A stretch of DNA of 64,000 nt. Source: Amycolatopsis alkalitolerans. Its GTDB lineage: Bacteria > Actinomycetota > Actinomycetes > Mycobacteriales > Pseudonocardiaceae. The notes under the pieces are model-generated. The model was not told where the DNA came from, searched no databases, and saw only the letters and a list, made by a program, of their open reading frames with translations. Below are positions 17,679 to 27,537 of this stretch, one piece after another. How positions within the stretch are numbered: the stretch's first letter is position 1; the number at the start of each line of letters is the position of its first letter. A program made the translations under genes and the position numbers. The stretch is taken from contig NZ_VDFW01000005.1 of assembly GCF_006152065.1 (NCBI RefSeq), forward strand, positions 62,001 to 126,000, read 5' to 3'.

Positions 17679-18916
17679 GCTGGACCGGCCGCACGGTCGA
17701 GGCCGAGGTCGGTGCGGTCGCGCACGGCGGCCATTGCGTGGCCAGGGTCGAGGGCCGCGTCGTGTTCGTGCGGCACGCGCTGCCCGGCGAGGTCGTGCTG
17801 GCGGAGATCACCGAGGACAAGGGCGGCTCGTTCTGCCGTGCCGACGCGGTGCGGGTGCTCGAGGCAGCGCCGGAACGGGTCGAGCCGCCGTGCCCGCTGG
17901 CCGTGCCCGGCGGGTGCGGGGGCTGCGACTGGCAGCACGCGAAGGCGGCGTTCCAGCGCGAGCTCAAGGCACGCGTGGTCATCGAGCAGCTTTCGCGGCT
18001 CGCGGGTATCGAGTGGCCGGTCGTGGTCGAGGAACTGCCCGGCGGGCCGCTCGGTTGGCGGAGCCGGGTGCGGCTCGTCGCGGGACCCGACGGACGGGCA
18101 GGCCTGCGGGCGCATCGCAGCCACCGGGTCGTGCCGCTCGAACAGTGCCCCATCGCGGTGCCCGGAGCGCTCGATTCCGTGCTGGCCCGACGCTGGCGGC
18201 CGGGCACCGAGCTGGAGGTGACCAGCGACGGTGACGGGCGGGCGCATGTGCGTGAGCTGAGCGTGGCGCGGGGAAAGCGGCGGGCCAGGCAGCTCACCGG
18301 CGGGGTGGCGGTGCAGCATGCCGCCGGACGTGACTGGAAGCTGGACGCACACGGGTTCTGGCAGGTGCACCCCGCCGCCGCGGACACTTTCGCGCGCGTC
18401 GTGCGCGAGTGGGCGCAGGCGTCGCGAGACGCGCTGGCCTGGGATCTGTACGCCGGGGTGGGGCTGTTCGCGTCGGTGCTGGCCGGCCAGGTCGGTCCGG
18501 ACGGCGAAGTGGTGGCCGTGGAGTCCGGGCGGCGCGCGGTCGCCGACGGCGAGGCGGCGCTGGCGGATCTGCCGCAGGTGCACTGGCGGGGCGGCCGGGT
18601 CGAGCACGTGCTGCGGGACCTGCCAGGGCGGCCCGAGGTCGTCGTGCTGGACCCGCCGCGCGCCGGGGCCGGACGAGCGGTCGTGGAGTCCATTGTGGAG
18701 CGCGGGCCGGCGCGGGTGGTGTATGTGGCTTGCGATCCCGCCGCGCTGGCACGGGATCTGGCGACTTTCGCCGGATCGGGTTACCGGCTCGCGCGGTTGC
18801 GGGCGTTCGACGCCTTCCCGATGACACATCACGTCGAGTGCGTGGCTCTTGTCCTGTCGGAAACTGACGGTGGGTCGGGGCATGATGCCGACCATGAACC
18901 TTTCCGAGGAGTCTGA
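17675..18916 (+). CDS. TrmA/RlmD-family RNA (uracil-5-)methyltransferase
   Basis: 413 residues. An N-terminal TRAM domain (1-60) is followed by cysteines placed for a 4Fe-4S cluster (C73, C81, C84 and one in LEQCPIAV near 163) and a SAM Rossmann domain with DLYAGVGLFASVLA. The catalytic region is VVLDPPRAGAG and VYVACDPAALARDL, whose Cys would attack C6 of uracil. It probably forms m5U in rRNA or tRNA. It is the counterpart of Rv2689c. The ATGA overlap with the permease indicates translational coupling. Confidence 0.92.
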   Translation: MSWTGRTVEAEVGAVAHGGHCVARVEGRVVFVRHALPGEVVLAEITEDKGGSFCRADAVRVLEAAPERVEPPCPLAVPGGCGGCDWQHAKAAFQRELKARVVIEQLSRLAGIEWPVVVEELPGGPLGWRSRVRLVAGPDGRAGLRAHRSHRVVPLEQCPIAVPGALDSVLARRWRPGTELEVTSDGDGRAHVRELSVARGKRRARQLTGGVAVQHAAGRDWKLDAHGFWQVHPAAADTFARVVREWAQASRDALAWDLYAGVGLFASVLAGQVGPDGEVVAVESGRRAVADGEAALADLPQVHWRGGRVEHVLRDLPGRPEVVVLDPPRAGAGRAVVESIVERGPARVVYVACDPAALARDLATFAGSGYRLARLRAFDAFPMTHHVECVALVLSETDGGSGHDADHEPFRGV

Positions 18917-18964
18917 CCGCGCGGTCCGACGCCGTGCACCCGCGGGCGCGAGGGGGTAACGGTA

Positions 18965-20119
18965 TTGCCGGAACTGGAAGACATCTCCGGGCTGTTGCTG
19001 CGCGCGGCCGGGTGGCCGCACGCGCGCGAGCAGGTCGTGCGCGAGCTGACCGGGCCGGCGTTCGCCGGGCGGCGCCGTCTCGTGGACAGCGCGGCGGATC
19101 TGGTCCTGGCGGAGGTGGTCGGGCGACTGCTGCGCAGGGGGTGGCAGCCGTACGACGTCCACCGCATCACGGCGCGGCGAGCCGATGCCAGGACTGCTGG
19201 GCTGGCCGGGGACGCGCTCGCGGCCGAGGTGGACGGCAGGCCCGCGGCGACGGTGCATCCGCGATGGTGGGCGCAGCTCGAGCAGATCGGTGCGGTCGTG
19301 TGGTGGCAGCGCGGGGAACCGAGGCTGAGCCAGTACGCGCGCCGGGAAGGGTGTGGCTCGTTCGAAGCGCTGTCGTGCGCGGTGAGAGCGCTGGGGGTGC
19401 TCGCGACGTTGCCCGCCCTGCCGGAGCTGCCACTGTCCTCGCCGTCGCAGGCCGGGGTGGACGGGAGGATGCTCGCGCGGGTGCGGGCCCTGCTGGCGAA
19501 GGCGGAGTCGACGCAGTTCCCGGAGGAGGCCGAAGCGCTGTCGGCGAAGGCGCAGGAGCTGATGAGCCGGTATTCCTTCGAGCAGGCGCTGGTGTCCTCG
19601 CCGCGGTCGGCCGGTTCGGCGCGGCGGTTCTGGCTGGACGAGCCGTACCTCGCGGCGAAGTCCGCGCTGGTGTCGGCGGTGGCCTCGGCGAACCGCTGCC
19701 GGGCGGTTTCGTACCAGAGGCTGGGCTTCCTGTCCGTCGTGGGGCACGAGGTGGATCTGGACTTCGTCGAACTGCTGGCGACGTCGCTGCTGGTCCAGGC
19801 CACCGAGGCGATGCTCGCGGCGGGCCGGCACGGCTCGAGGACGCGTTCGTTCCGGCACGCGTTCCTGCTTGCCTACGCCGGGCGGATCGGCGAACGGCTG
19901 GAGGAGGCGAACTCGGCCGCGTCGGCGGAGGTAAGCGACGAACGCCTGCGGCCGGTGCTCGCCCGGCGCAGCCAGGAGGTGGACGCCCTGTTCGCCGAAC
20001 TGTTCCCGCGCGTGAGCCGACGGTCCCACTCGGTCAGCAACGGCGCCGGCTGGCAGGCCGGCCGGGCCGCCGCGGAAACCGCGAAGCTGACCGTGGAAAG
20101 GAGCCGCCTCAGCTCGTGA
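18965..20119 (+). CDS. DUF2786 domain protein
   Basis: 384 residues, TTG start preceded by GAGGGGG. DUF2786 is recognisable at about 165-205 (MLARVRALLAKAESTQFPEEAEALSAKAQELMSRY). The flanking regions are helical and show no membrane segment or known catalytic motif. Some DUF2786 proteins occur with phage or DNA-processing genes, but nothing like that is adjacent here. Function unknown. Confidence 0.85.
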   Translation: MPELEDISGLLLRAAGWPHAREQVVRELTGPAFAGRRRLVDSAADLVLAEVVGRLLRRGWQPYDVHRITARRADARTAGLAGDALAAEVDGRPAATVHPRWWAQLEQIGAVVWWQRGEPRLSQYARREGCGSFEALSCAVRALGVLATLPALPELPLSSPSQAGVDGRMLARVRALLAKAESTQFPEEAEALSAKAQELMSRYSFEQALVSSPRSAGSARRFWLDEPYLAAKSALVSAVASANRCRAVSYQRLGFLSVVGHEVDLDFVELLATSLLVQATEAMLAAGRHGSRTRSFRHAFLLAYAGRIGERLEEANSAASAEVSDERLRPVLARRSQEVDALFAELFPRVSRRSHSVSNGAGWQAGRAAAETAKLTVERSRLSS

Positions 20120-21667
20120 TCAGGCGTCCGCCTTGAGCAGGTCGGCGCATTTCTCGCCGATGGCCATCGTGGTGATGCACGGGTTCACCGCGACCAGGAA
20201 CGGCATCGCGGAGCCGTCCGCTACCCGGAGCCCGTCCACGCCGCGCACGCGCAGGCGTTCGTCCAGTACGGCGAGGGGGTCCGAGGCCGGGCCCATCTTG
20301 GCGGTGCACGACGGGTGGTAGACGGTGTTGTGCGTCTTGCGCAGGTAGTCGGCGATCTCGTCGTCGGAGACCACGTCCGCGCCCGGCGCCAGTTCCGCAC
20401 CGGCCCAGGCCGACATCGCGGGCTGCGCGACGATCTCGCGGGCCAGCTTGACGCCATAGGTCATCACGCGCATATCGTGCGGATCGGTGAAATAGCGCGG
20501 ATCCACCCGGGGCTTGTCGCGGAAGTCCCTGGTGCGCAAGCGAACCGTGCCGGTCGAGCGGCTGCGCGTGACGTTGGGGGTCAGGCAGAAGCCGTTCTCC
20601 GTCGAGGGGTAGCCGTACCGCAGCGTGTTCAGGTCGAACGGCACCGAACCGTAGTGGAACATCAGGTCCGGCCGGTCCAGCCCCGGCTCGGTCGTGGTGA
20701 AGACGCCGATCTCCCACCACTGCGTGGATTCCGTGGTCATCGGCTGCCGCGCGTCCCACTGGATCACGCCCTCCGGATGGTCCTGCAGGTTCGAGCCGAC
20801 CCCTGGCGAGTCCACCAGCACGTCCAGCCCGATCTCACGCAGGTGCTGCCCGGGGCCGATTCCGGACAGCATCAGCAGTTTCGGCGTGTCGATCGCACCG
20901 GAGGACACGATCACCTCGCGCCGTGCCCGCACGGCCACGGTGTGCAGGAGATCCGGCGACAGGTACTCGACCCCGGTGCAGCGCTTGCCGTCGAAGGTCA
21001 GCCGCCTCGCCCGCGCCCCGGTCCGGATGTCCAGATTGGACCGTTGACCGAGCACGGGGTGCAGGTACGAGACCGAGGACGAGGCCCGCGTACCGTCCTC
21101 ACGCGCGTTGATCTGGAACCAGTTCGCGCCGTGGGTGACCGTGCGGCCGGAGTTGAACTCCGCGCGCGGGATCCCCGCCTGTTCGCAGGCTTCCAGCAGC
21201 GCCACGCCGCACGGGTCCTCCGGCGGGACCGACCGGATCGTCACCGGCCCGCCTCGCCCGTGGTGTTCGCCGGGCCCGTCGTTCGTCTCGAGTCGTTGGT
21301 ACAGCGGGAAAATCTCCGCTGTCGACCAGCCGGGCAGGCCGAGCGACGCCCACTCGTCCAGATCCTCGGCCGGGGCCCAGAAGGCGATGCACGAGTTGTG
21401 CGAGGAACATCCGCCGAGCACCTTCGCCCGCGCGTGCCGCAGGAACGAGTTCCCCGATTCCTGCGGTTCCACGAGGTAGTCCCAGTCGTAACCGGACTCC
21501 AGCAGGGCCATCCACCGGTCCAACCGGAGAATCGCCTGATCGTCCACATCGGACGGTCCGGCTTCCAGTACGCACACCGAAACCGACGGGTCCTCCGAAA
21601 GCCGGGCGGCCACCACCGCGCCCGCCGTCCCGCCGCCGACCACCACGTAGTCGAACTCGTCACTCAC
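20120..21667 (-). CDS. Choline oxidase-like GMC flavoprotein
   Basis: 515 residues, GTG start overlapping the aldehyde dehydrogenase stop (GTGA). The FAD-binding start is YVVVGGGTAGAVVAARLSED. The stretch LGGCSSHNSCIAFWAP closely resembles Arthrobacter choline oxidase, whose His in SSHN carries covalent FAD, and so do STQWWEIGVFT and LRTRDFRDKPRVDPRYFTDP. The catalytic His lies in NTVYHPS. The partner position, Asn in NPNIT of choline oxidase, is Cys here (NPCIT). With the next gene it should make glycine betaine from choline for osmoprotection, if the substitution is tolerated. Confidence 0.85.
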   Translation of the reverse strand: MSDEFDYVVVGGGTAGAVVAARLSEDPSVSVCVLEAGPSDVDDQAILRLDRWMALLESGYDWDYLVEPQESGNSFLRHARAKVLGGCSSHNSCIAFWAPAEDLDEWASLGLPGWSTAEIFPLYQRLETNDGPGEHHGRGGPVTIRSVPPEDPCGVALLEACEQAGIPRAEFNSGRTVTHGANWFQINAREDGTRASSSVSYLHPVLGQRSNLDIRTGARARRLTFDGKRCTGVEYLSPDLLHTVAVRARREVIVSSGAIDTPKLLMLSGIGPGQHLREIGLDVLVDSPGVGSNLQDHPEGVIQWDARQPMTTESTQWWEIGVFTTTEPGLDRPDLMFHYGSVPFDLNTLRYGYPSTENGFCLTPNVTRSRSTGTVRLRTRDFRDKPRVDPRYFTDPHDMRVMTYGVKLAREIVAQPAMSAWAGAELAPGADVVSDDEIADYLRKTHNTVYHPSCTAKMGPASDPLAVLDERLRVRGVDGLRVADGSAMPFLVAVNPCITTMAIGEKCADLLKADA

Positions 21668-23163
21668 TGCATCGGCTCCTCTCGGCTGGGGTGCCCGGCG
21701 CGGAACCAGCCCGACGGGGCCGGGCGAAGGTTCTGGTAGATGTGCTTGGCCTCCTGGTACTCGCCGAGCCCGGTCGGGCCCAGTTCCCGGCCGAAACCGG
21801 ACTGCTTGAACCCGCCCCATTCGGCCTGCGGCAGGTACGGATGGTAATCGTTGATCCACACCGTGCCATGGCGCAGCCGGTTCGCGACCCGCTGCGCACG
21901 CGAGGCGTCGGTGGTGAACACCGCGCCCGCCAGCCCGTACTGGGTGTCGTTCGCGATGCGGATCGCGTCTTCCTCGTCCGTGAACGTTTCGACGGTCAGC
22001 ACCGGGCCGAACGATTCCTCGGTGACCGCGTGGCTGCCCTGGCGGACCCCGTCGAGCACGGTCGGGGCATAGAAGAACCCCGCGGCGAGCCGCTCGTCGT
22101 CCGGACGGTGGCCGCCGGTGCGCAGGATCGCACCCTCCGCGATCGCGGTCTGGACGTATTTCTCGACCTTCGCCAGATGCGCGGCCGAGATCAGCGGCCC
22201 GGTCTCGGCGTCCGGGTCGAACGGCCCGCCGAGGCGGATCCGCTCCGCGCGGCGCACGACCTCGTCGACCAGTCGGTCGTGCAGTTCCTCGGCCACCACC
22301 AGCCGCGCCCCGGCCGAGCACACCTGGCCCGAATGGAGGAACACCGCGGTGAGCGTGTAGTCGACCGCGGTCTCGAAGTCCGCGTCGGCGAAGATCACGT
22401 TCGGGTTCTTGCCGCCCAGTTCCAGCGCGAACTTCTTGACCGTCGCCGCCGCGTTCGCCGCGATGACCCGGCCCGTGGCCAGGCCGCCGGTGAACGACAC
22501 CAGGTCCACGTCCGGATGCTCCGACAGCGGCGCGCCGGCCTCCGGGCCCGCGCCCAGCACGAGGTTCGCCACCCCAGCCGGCAGCCCGGCCTCGGTAAGC
22601 GTGCGCATGAGCAGGATCGCGGTATGCGGGGTCAGTTCACTGGGCTTGAGCACGAACGTGTTCCCGGCCGCGAGCGCGGGCGCGACCTTCCATGCCGCCT
22701 GTAGCAGCGGGTAGTTCCACGGCGTGATGAGCCCGCACACCCCGACAGGCTCGTAGACGATGCGGCTGAACGCGTCCGGGCTCCCGGCGTCCACGACGCG
22801 CCCGGCGTCCTGGCCCGCGAGCTTGCCGAAATAGCGGAAGCACGCGGCGACGTCCGCGAGGTCGTATTCGCTTTCCACCAGGCGTTTCCCCGTGTCGAGC
22901 GATTCCGCGCGGGCGTAGGCGTCCTTGTCGCGTTCGAGCAGTTCCGCCACACGCAACAGAAGGTCGCCGCGCCGCCCGGCCGGAGTGGACGGCCACGGAC
23001 CGGCGTCGAAGGCCCGGCGCGCGGCGGCGATGGCGGCCCCGGTGTCCTCCCTGGTGCCTTCGCCGACCACCCCGACCAGCGTCCCGTCCGCGGGGCAGTG
23101 GATCTGCCTGGTGCCGCCGCGGGCCGGCTCGGCCCATTCTCCGTCGATGAAGAACTCCGCCAT
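21664..23163 (-). CDS. Betaine-aldehyde dehydrogenase-type ALDH
   Basis: 499 residues. ALDH motifs: PWNYPLLQAAWKVAPALAAGN, the FTGGLATG NAD loop, ELGGKNPN (general-base Glu) and GQVCSAGARLVV (catalytic Cys). The C-terminal motif is ESFGPVLTVETF. It is the first gene of a two-gene operon with the choline oxidase-like gene, so betaine aldehyde is the likely substrate, oxidised with NAD+ in the cytoplasm. Confidence 0.9.
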   Translation of the reverse strand: MAEFFIDGEWAEPARGGTRQIHCPADGTLVGVVGEGTREDTGAAIAAARRAFDAGPWPSTPAGRRGDLLLRVAELLERDKDAYARAESLDTGKRLVESEYDLADVAACFRYFGKLAGQDAGRVVDAGSPDAFSRIVYEPVGVCGLITPWNYPLLQAAWKVAPALAAGNTFVLKPSELTPHTAILLMRTLTEAGLPAGVANLVLGAGPEAGAPLSEHPDVDLVSFTGGLATGRVIAANAAATVKKFALELGGKNPNVIFADADFETAVDYTLTAVFLHSGQVCSAGARLVVAEELHDRLVDEVVRRAERIRLGGPFDPDAETGPLISAAHLAKVEKYVQTAIAEGAILRTGGHRPDDERLAAGFFYAPTVLDGVRQGSHAVTEESFGPVLTVETFTDEEDAIRIANDTQYGLAGAVFTTDASRAQRVANRLRHGTVWINDYHPYLPQAEWGGFKQSGFGRELGPTGLGEYQEAKHIYQNLRPAPSGWFRAGHPSREEPMQ

Positions 23164-23345
23164 CGATCCCTCCCGTTTTCGACCGGTTCGGGATCCTACG
23201 GTCCGTGCCCTGGCGCGGGCGGGCGAGCAGTAACGCAGGCCACTTTCGGACCGGCCGCGCGCGCCGGGGGAGAGTAGGGTGGCGAGCTAGCGTTCCTTCG
23301 TACACTGGGCGGACGGTCGCGGGATCGAACACGTGAGGTGGGAAA

Positions 23346-25244
23346 GTGACGTTGCTGGAGTCTCTGCACGGGCCGGCCGATCTCAAGCGCATGGGGCAGG
23401 GCCAGTTGGAGCAGTTGGCGGGGGAGATCCGTGACTTCCTGATCGACCGGGTGCGGCGCTCCGGTGGCCACCTCGGCCCGAACCTCGGGGTGGTCGAGCT
23501 GACGCTGGCGCTGCACCGCGTGTTCGACTCACCGCGCGACGCGATCGTGTTCGACGTCGGGCACCAGAGCTACGTCCACAAGATCGTCACCGGCCGTCGC
23601 GAGGGCTTCGACCTGTTGCGCCAGCCGGGTGGGGTCGCGGGTTACCCGATCCGGGCCGAGAGTGAGCACGACTTCGTCGAGAACAGCCACGCCTCCACCG
23701 CGCTGTCCTATGTGGACGGATTGTCGAAGGCGTTCGAGCTGTCCGGCGACGGGCGGCACGCGGTCGCCGTGGTCGGGGATGGCGCGCTCACCGGCGGGAT
23801 GTGCTGGGAGGCGCTCAACAACATCGCCGCCGAGCCGGGCCGGCCGGTGGTGATCGTGGTCAACGACAACGGGCGGTCGTACTCGCCGACGATCGGCGGG
23901 TTCGCCGAGCACCTGGCCTCGCTGCGGCTGCAGCCCGGCTACGAGCGGATGCTCGACGGCGGCAAGGAACTGCTGCTGCACACCCCGGTCGTGGGCCGCC
24001 CGATCTACGCGGCGCTGCACGCGGCGAAGGCCGGGATCAAGGACGCGCTGAGCCCGCAGATGATGTTCTCCGATCTGGGCCTGAAGTACCTGGGCCCGGT
24101 GGACGGGCACGACCTGGTGGCGCTGGAGAAGGCGTTGCAGGCGGCGAAGGCGTTCGGCGGCCCGGTCGTCGTGCACGCGGTCACCGAGAAGGGGCACGGG
24201 TACCCGCCCGCGGTCAACCACGAGGCCGATCAGATGCACCAGACCGATCCGATCGACCCGGAGACCGGCCTGCCCAAGCCCAAGGGCCGCAGCTGGACCT
24301 CGGTGTTCGCCGACGAGCTGGCGAAGATCGGCGGCGAGCGCCGGGACGTGGTCGCGATCACGGCGGCGATGCTGCGCTCGACGGGACTGGAGAAGTTCGC
24401 CGAGCGTTTCCCGGACCGCTGGTACGACGTGGGCATCGCCGAACAGCACGCGGTGACTTCGGCGGCGGGCCTGGCGATGGGCGGGATGCATCCGGTCGTC
24501 GCGGTCTACTCGACGTTCCTCAACCGCGCTTTCGACCAGTTGCTGATGGACGTGGCGCTACACCGGCAGCCGGTCACGCTCGTGCTCGACCGTGCCGGGA
24601 TCACCGGCCCGGACGGGCCGAGCCACCACGGCATGTGGGACCTGTCACTGCTGGGCATGGTGCCGGGCATCCGGGTGGCCGCCCCGCGTGACGCCGAAAC
24701 GCTGCGTGAGGAACTGCGCGAGGCGGTCGCGGTGTCCGACGGGCCGACCGCGTTGCGGTTCTCCAAGGGCAGCGTCGCCGATTCGGTCCCAGCCGTCGAG
24801 CGGGCCGGGGTGGTCGACGTGCTGCGTAAACCGTCGGACGGTGCGGACGTGCTCCTGGTGGCCGTCGGTGCGTTCGCCAAGCTGGGCCTGGAGGCCGCGG
24901 AACGGCTCGCGGACCAGGGCGTCGGCGTGACGGTGGTCGACCCGCGCTGGGTGGTGCCCGCGCCGCGGGATCTGGTCGCGCTGGCCAAGGCGCACCGGCT
25001 GGTGGTGACGGTCGAGGACAGCGGGCGGCACGGCGGTTTCGGCACGGCGCTGGCGGCGCTGCTGCGAGACGCGGAGGTCGACGTCCCGTTGCGAGATCTT
25101 GCGGTGCCGCAGCAGTTCCACGAGCACGGTTCGCGCGAGGAGGTCCTCGCGCGCGTCGGGCTGACGGCGCAGGACGTGGCGCGCCGGGTCACCGAATGGG
25201 CCGCGAACCTCGTCGCCGACCCCCAGCCCGAACCCGCCGAATGA
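23346..25244 (+). CDS. dxs: 1-deoxy-D-xylulose-5-phosphate synthase
   Basis: 632 residues, GTG start after GGTGGGAAA. The thiamine-diphosphate motif [17 protein letters not shown] and the substrate-loop sequence [13 protein letters not shown] are present. The transketolase core [17 protein letters not shown] and the [15 protein letters not shown] signature are diagnostic. It condenses pyruvate and glyceraldehyde-3-phosphate, the first step of the MEP isoprenoid pathway. It corresponds to Rv2682c; RNase D, its immediate neighbour in M. tuberculosis, is 16 kb away here. Confidence 0.97.
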   Translation: MTLLESLHGPADLKRMGQGQLEQLAGEIRDFLIDRVRRSGGHLGPNLGVVELTLALHRVFDSPRDAIVFDVGHQSYVHKIVTGRREGFDLLRQPGGVAGYPIRAESEHDFVENSHASTALSYVDGLSKAFELSGDGRHAVAVVGDGALTGGMCWEALNNIAAEPGRPVVIVVNDNGRSYSPTIGGFAEHLASLRLQPGYERMLDGGKELLLHTPVVGRPIYAALHAAKAGIKDALSPQMMFSDLGLKYLGPVDGHDLVALEKALQAAKAFGGPVVVHAVTEKGHGYPPAVNHEADQMHQTDPIDPETGLPKPKGRSWTSVFADELAKIGGERRDVVAITAAMLRSTGLEKFAERFPDRWYDVGIAEQHAVTSAAGLAMGGMHPVVAVYSTFLNRAFDQLLMDVALHRQPVTLVLDRAGITGPDGPSHHGMWDLSLLGMVPGIRVAAPRDAETLREELREAVAVSDGPTALRFSKGSVADSVPAVERAGVVDVLRKPSDGADVLLVAVGAFAKLGLEAAERLADQGVGVTVVDPRWVVPAPRDLVALAKAHRLVVTVEDSGRHGGFGTALAALLRDAEVDVPLRDLAVPQQFHEHGSREEVLARVGLTAQDVARRVTEWAANLVADPQPEPAE

Positions 25245-25245
25245 C

Positions 25246-25272
25246 GAACTCACCGTCCTGAACGTGGATCTC
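25246..25272. repeat. Partial 21-bp repeat after dxs
   Basis: GAACTC at 25246 and GATCTC at 25267 are 21 bp apart. In reverse complement the unit is GAGATCCACGTTC-AGGACGGT, the same family as the 9052 and 14216 arrays. Confidence 0.7.
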
Positions 25273-25275
25273 GGC

Positions 25276-25902
25276 ATGACCGAGCCGCCGCATGTCGCCG
25301 CTGTCCGCGAGTCCTACGACACCGTCGCGGCGGAGTACGCACGCCGGTATCCCATCGCGCGGGTGGATCCGGTGGCCCGCGCGATGCTGGGCGCGTTCGC
25401 CGAGATCGTGCACGGGCCGGTCGCGGATCTGGGGTGCGGGCCGGGCAGGGTGACCGCGTTCCTGGCCGAGCGGGGCGCGTCCGTGTCCGGAGTGGACGTT
25501 TCGCCCGAGATGGTCCTGCTTGCCCGGCGCGCGTATCCGCACCTGCGGTTCAGCGTCGGCTCGATGACGGCACTCGACACCGGCGACGGCGAGCTTGGCG
25601 GGATCCTCGCGCACTACTCGACCCACCACACGCCACCGGGCTGGTTGCCCATCGTGTTCGCGGAGTTCGAGCGCACGCTCGCGCCCGGCGGGCAGGTGAT
25701 GCTGGCGACACACACCGGCGACGGCGAGCACCTGCGCCCGGCGCAGGCGTACGGCGGCCGGCCGGTGTCGTACGAGTCCTATCTCCTGCCCTCGGAGCGG
25801 ATCGCGGAGTTGCTGGGCGAAGCGGGCCTGGCCGTGACGGCCCGGCTGGATCTGGCGGCCGGGCGGCGGCCCGGGGTGGCGTTCCTGGCTCGCAAACGGT
25901 GA
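25276..25902 (+). CDS. Class I SAM-dependent methyltransferase
   Basis: 208 residues from the ATG at 25276; a GTG four codons upstream lies inside the repeat unit. Motif I is VADLGCGPGRVTAFL, and motif II GVDVSPEMVLLARR follows. The acceptor is not evident. It sits alone between dxs and the PBP gene. Confidence 0.82.
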   Translation: MTEPPHVAAVRESYDTVAAEYARRYPIARVDPVARAMLGAFAEIVHGPVADLGCGPGRVTAFLAERGASVSGVDVSPEMVLLARRAYPHLRFSVGSMTALDTGDGELGGILAHYSTHHTPPGWLPIVFAEFERTLAPGGQVMLATHTGDGEHLRPAQAYGGRPVSYESYLLPSERIAELLGEAGLAVTARLDLAAGRRPGVAFLARKR

Positions 25903-25930
25903 GCACACGCGCCGGTGGCACAATGGCCCG

Positions 25931-27430
25931 GTGAACAGGGCGATCCGCCGCGTCGGGACCTTGATGATGGTGCTCATGGTTCTGTTGCTGGTCAACGGTT
26001 CCTGGGTGCAGGGCATCAAGGCCGACAGCTACGCGAACAATCCGAGGAACCTGCTGCACCTCTACGACCAGTACTCGGTGCGGCGCGGTATGATCACCGC
26101 CTCCGACGGGACGGTCCTGGCCTCCTCGACGCCGGCCGACGACAAGCGGCAGTTCCAGCGCACCTATTCGGACGGTCCGCTGTACGCGCCGGTCACCGGG
26201 TACCTCTCGATGGCTTCCGGCGCGCACGGGATGGAGTACGCGGAGAACGAGGTCCTCAACGGCGGCGACGCCAGGCTGGAGCTGCGGCGGCTGGCGGATC
26301 TGACCTCGGGCACCGCGGTGGGTGGCAACGTCCAGCTGACGATCGACCCCAAGGTGCAGGCCGCGGCGTACAACACCATGGTGCGCAACGGGTTCACCGG
26401 GGCGGCGGTCGCGATCCAGCCGTCGACGGGGCAGATCCTCGCGATGGTGAGCGTGCCGTCCTACGACCCGAACAAACTGTCCACTCACGACACGGCGGCC
26501 GCGCAGTCGGCGTACAACGGCTACGACCCGAATTCGGCCACCAGCCCGTTGATCAACCAGGCCGTTTCGCAGGCGTACGCGCCCGGTTCCACGTTCAAGC
26601 TCGTGGTTTCGGCCGCGGCGCTGTCCGGCGGGGCGGGCGACGAGAACACGCCCGATCTGCCCGCCTCGCCACGGATCACGCTGCCGGGTACGGCGACGAC
26701 GCTGGAGAACTTCGACGGCGAGACCTGCCCGTCCTCGGTGAACGGGCAGGTCTCCATGAAGACCGCGCTGGCCTATTCGTGCAACACGGCTTTCGCGACG
26801 CTCGCGGGCCGCGTCGGTGCTTCCGCTGTCGCGGCGCAGGCGTCGAAGTTCGGCTTCGGCGACAGTGGCCTCACCGTGCCGCTCGGCGTCGTGCCGTCCT
26901 GTCTCGGGCCCGCCGGCGACTGCATGAACATCCCGAACGGCACCGCCGGGCTGTACCAGAGCGGTATCGGGCAGCTCGACGTGCGCGAGACCCCGCTGCA
27001 GGACGCGATGATCGCGGCGACGATCGCCAACGGTGGCAAGGAGATGCAGCCCCAGTTGGTCAAGGCGGTGCAGGCGCCGGACGGCTCCACGATCGCGGGC
27101 TTCGCCCCGCAGACGTTGCACGACAACGTGATCTCGCCTCAGGTCGCCGGGACGATCACCCAGATGATGGAGGACTCGGAAAGCCACTCCGGGACGGCGG
27201 GGAAGAACCCGGCGATCCCGATCGCGTCCAAGACGGGCACGGCCGAGCACGGACCGGATCCGAAGCAAGTGCAGCCCTACGGCTGGTACGTGGCTTTCGC
27301 CCCGGCGGCCCACCCGTCAATCGCCGTCGCCGTCGTCGTCACCTCCGGCGGGAACTACGACCTCGCCACGGTCGGGGCGAAGGTGGCGGGCCCGGTCGGC
27401 CGCGCGATGATCAACGCCGCCGCCGGCTGA
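25931..27430 (+). CDS. Class B penicillin-binding protein (PbpA-like D,D-transpeptidase)
   Basis: 499 residues, GTG start. A single N-terminal membrane anchor (9-28) is followed by a short dimerisation-type region and the transpeptidase domain: SxxK at S220-K223 (APGSTFK), SxN at S283-N285 (YSCN) and KTG at K434-G436 (SKTGTAEH). It crosslinks peptidoglycan at the outer face of the membrane. PbpA usually sits with rodA; no rodA or ftsW gene is next to this one, so it may be an additional paralogue. Confidence 0.9.
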   Translation: MNRAIRRVGTLMMVLMVLLLVNGSWVQGIKADSYANNPRNLLHLYDQYSVRRGMITASDGTVLASSTPADDKRQFQRTYSDGPLYAPVTGYLSMASGAHGMEYAENEVLNGGDARLELRRLADLTSGTAVGGNVQLTIDPKVQAAAYNTMVRNGFTGAAVAIQPSTGQILAMVSVPSYDPNKLSTHDTAAAQSAYNGYDPNSATSPLINQAVSQAYAPGSTFKLVVSAAALSGGAGDENTPDLPASPRITLPGTATTLENFDGETCPSSVNGQVSMKTALAYSCNTAFATLAGRVGASAVAAQASKFGFGDSGLTVPLGVVPSCLGPAGDCMNIPNGTAGLYQSGIGQLDVRETPLQDAMIAATIANGGKEMQPQLVKAVQAPDGSTIAGFAPQTLHDNVISPQVAGTITQMMEDSESHSGTAGKNPAIPIASKTGTAEHGPDPKQVQPYGWYVAFAPAAHPSIAVAVVVTSGGNYDLATVGAKVAGPVGRAMINAAAG

Positions 27431-27443
27431 CTACCCGCCCGCC

Positions 27444-27532
27444 GTGTTGGCCCACCCGGTCGCTGTGTTGGCCCGCCCGGTCGCTGTGTTGGCCCCCCAC
27501 GCGGCCAAACGTCCCGCGTGGGGGGCCAACAC
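27444..27532. repeat. 21-bp GTGTTGGCC repeat ending in a 19-bp hairpin
   Basis: GTGTTGG occurs at 27444, 27465 and 27486 (period 21). The third unit is the left arm of a perfect 19-bp inverted repeat (27486-27504 and 27514-27532, 9-base loop). It lies between convergent genes and probably acts as a bidirectional terminator. Confidence 0.88.
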
Positions 27533-27537
27533 GCGGG

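Noticed and set aside
27486-27532. 19-bp hairpin as a stand-alone small RNA
   Set aside because: Its position between convergent stops is explained by bidirectional termination.
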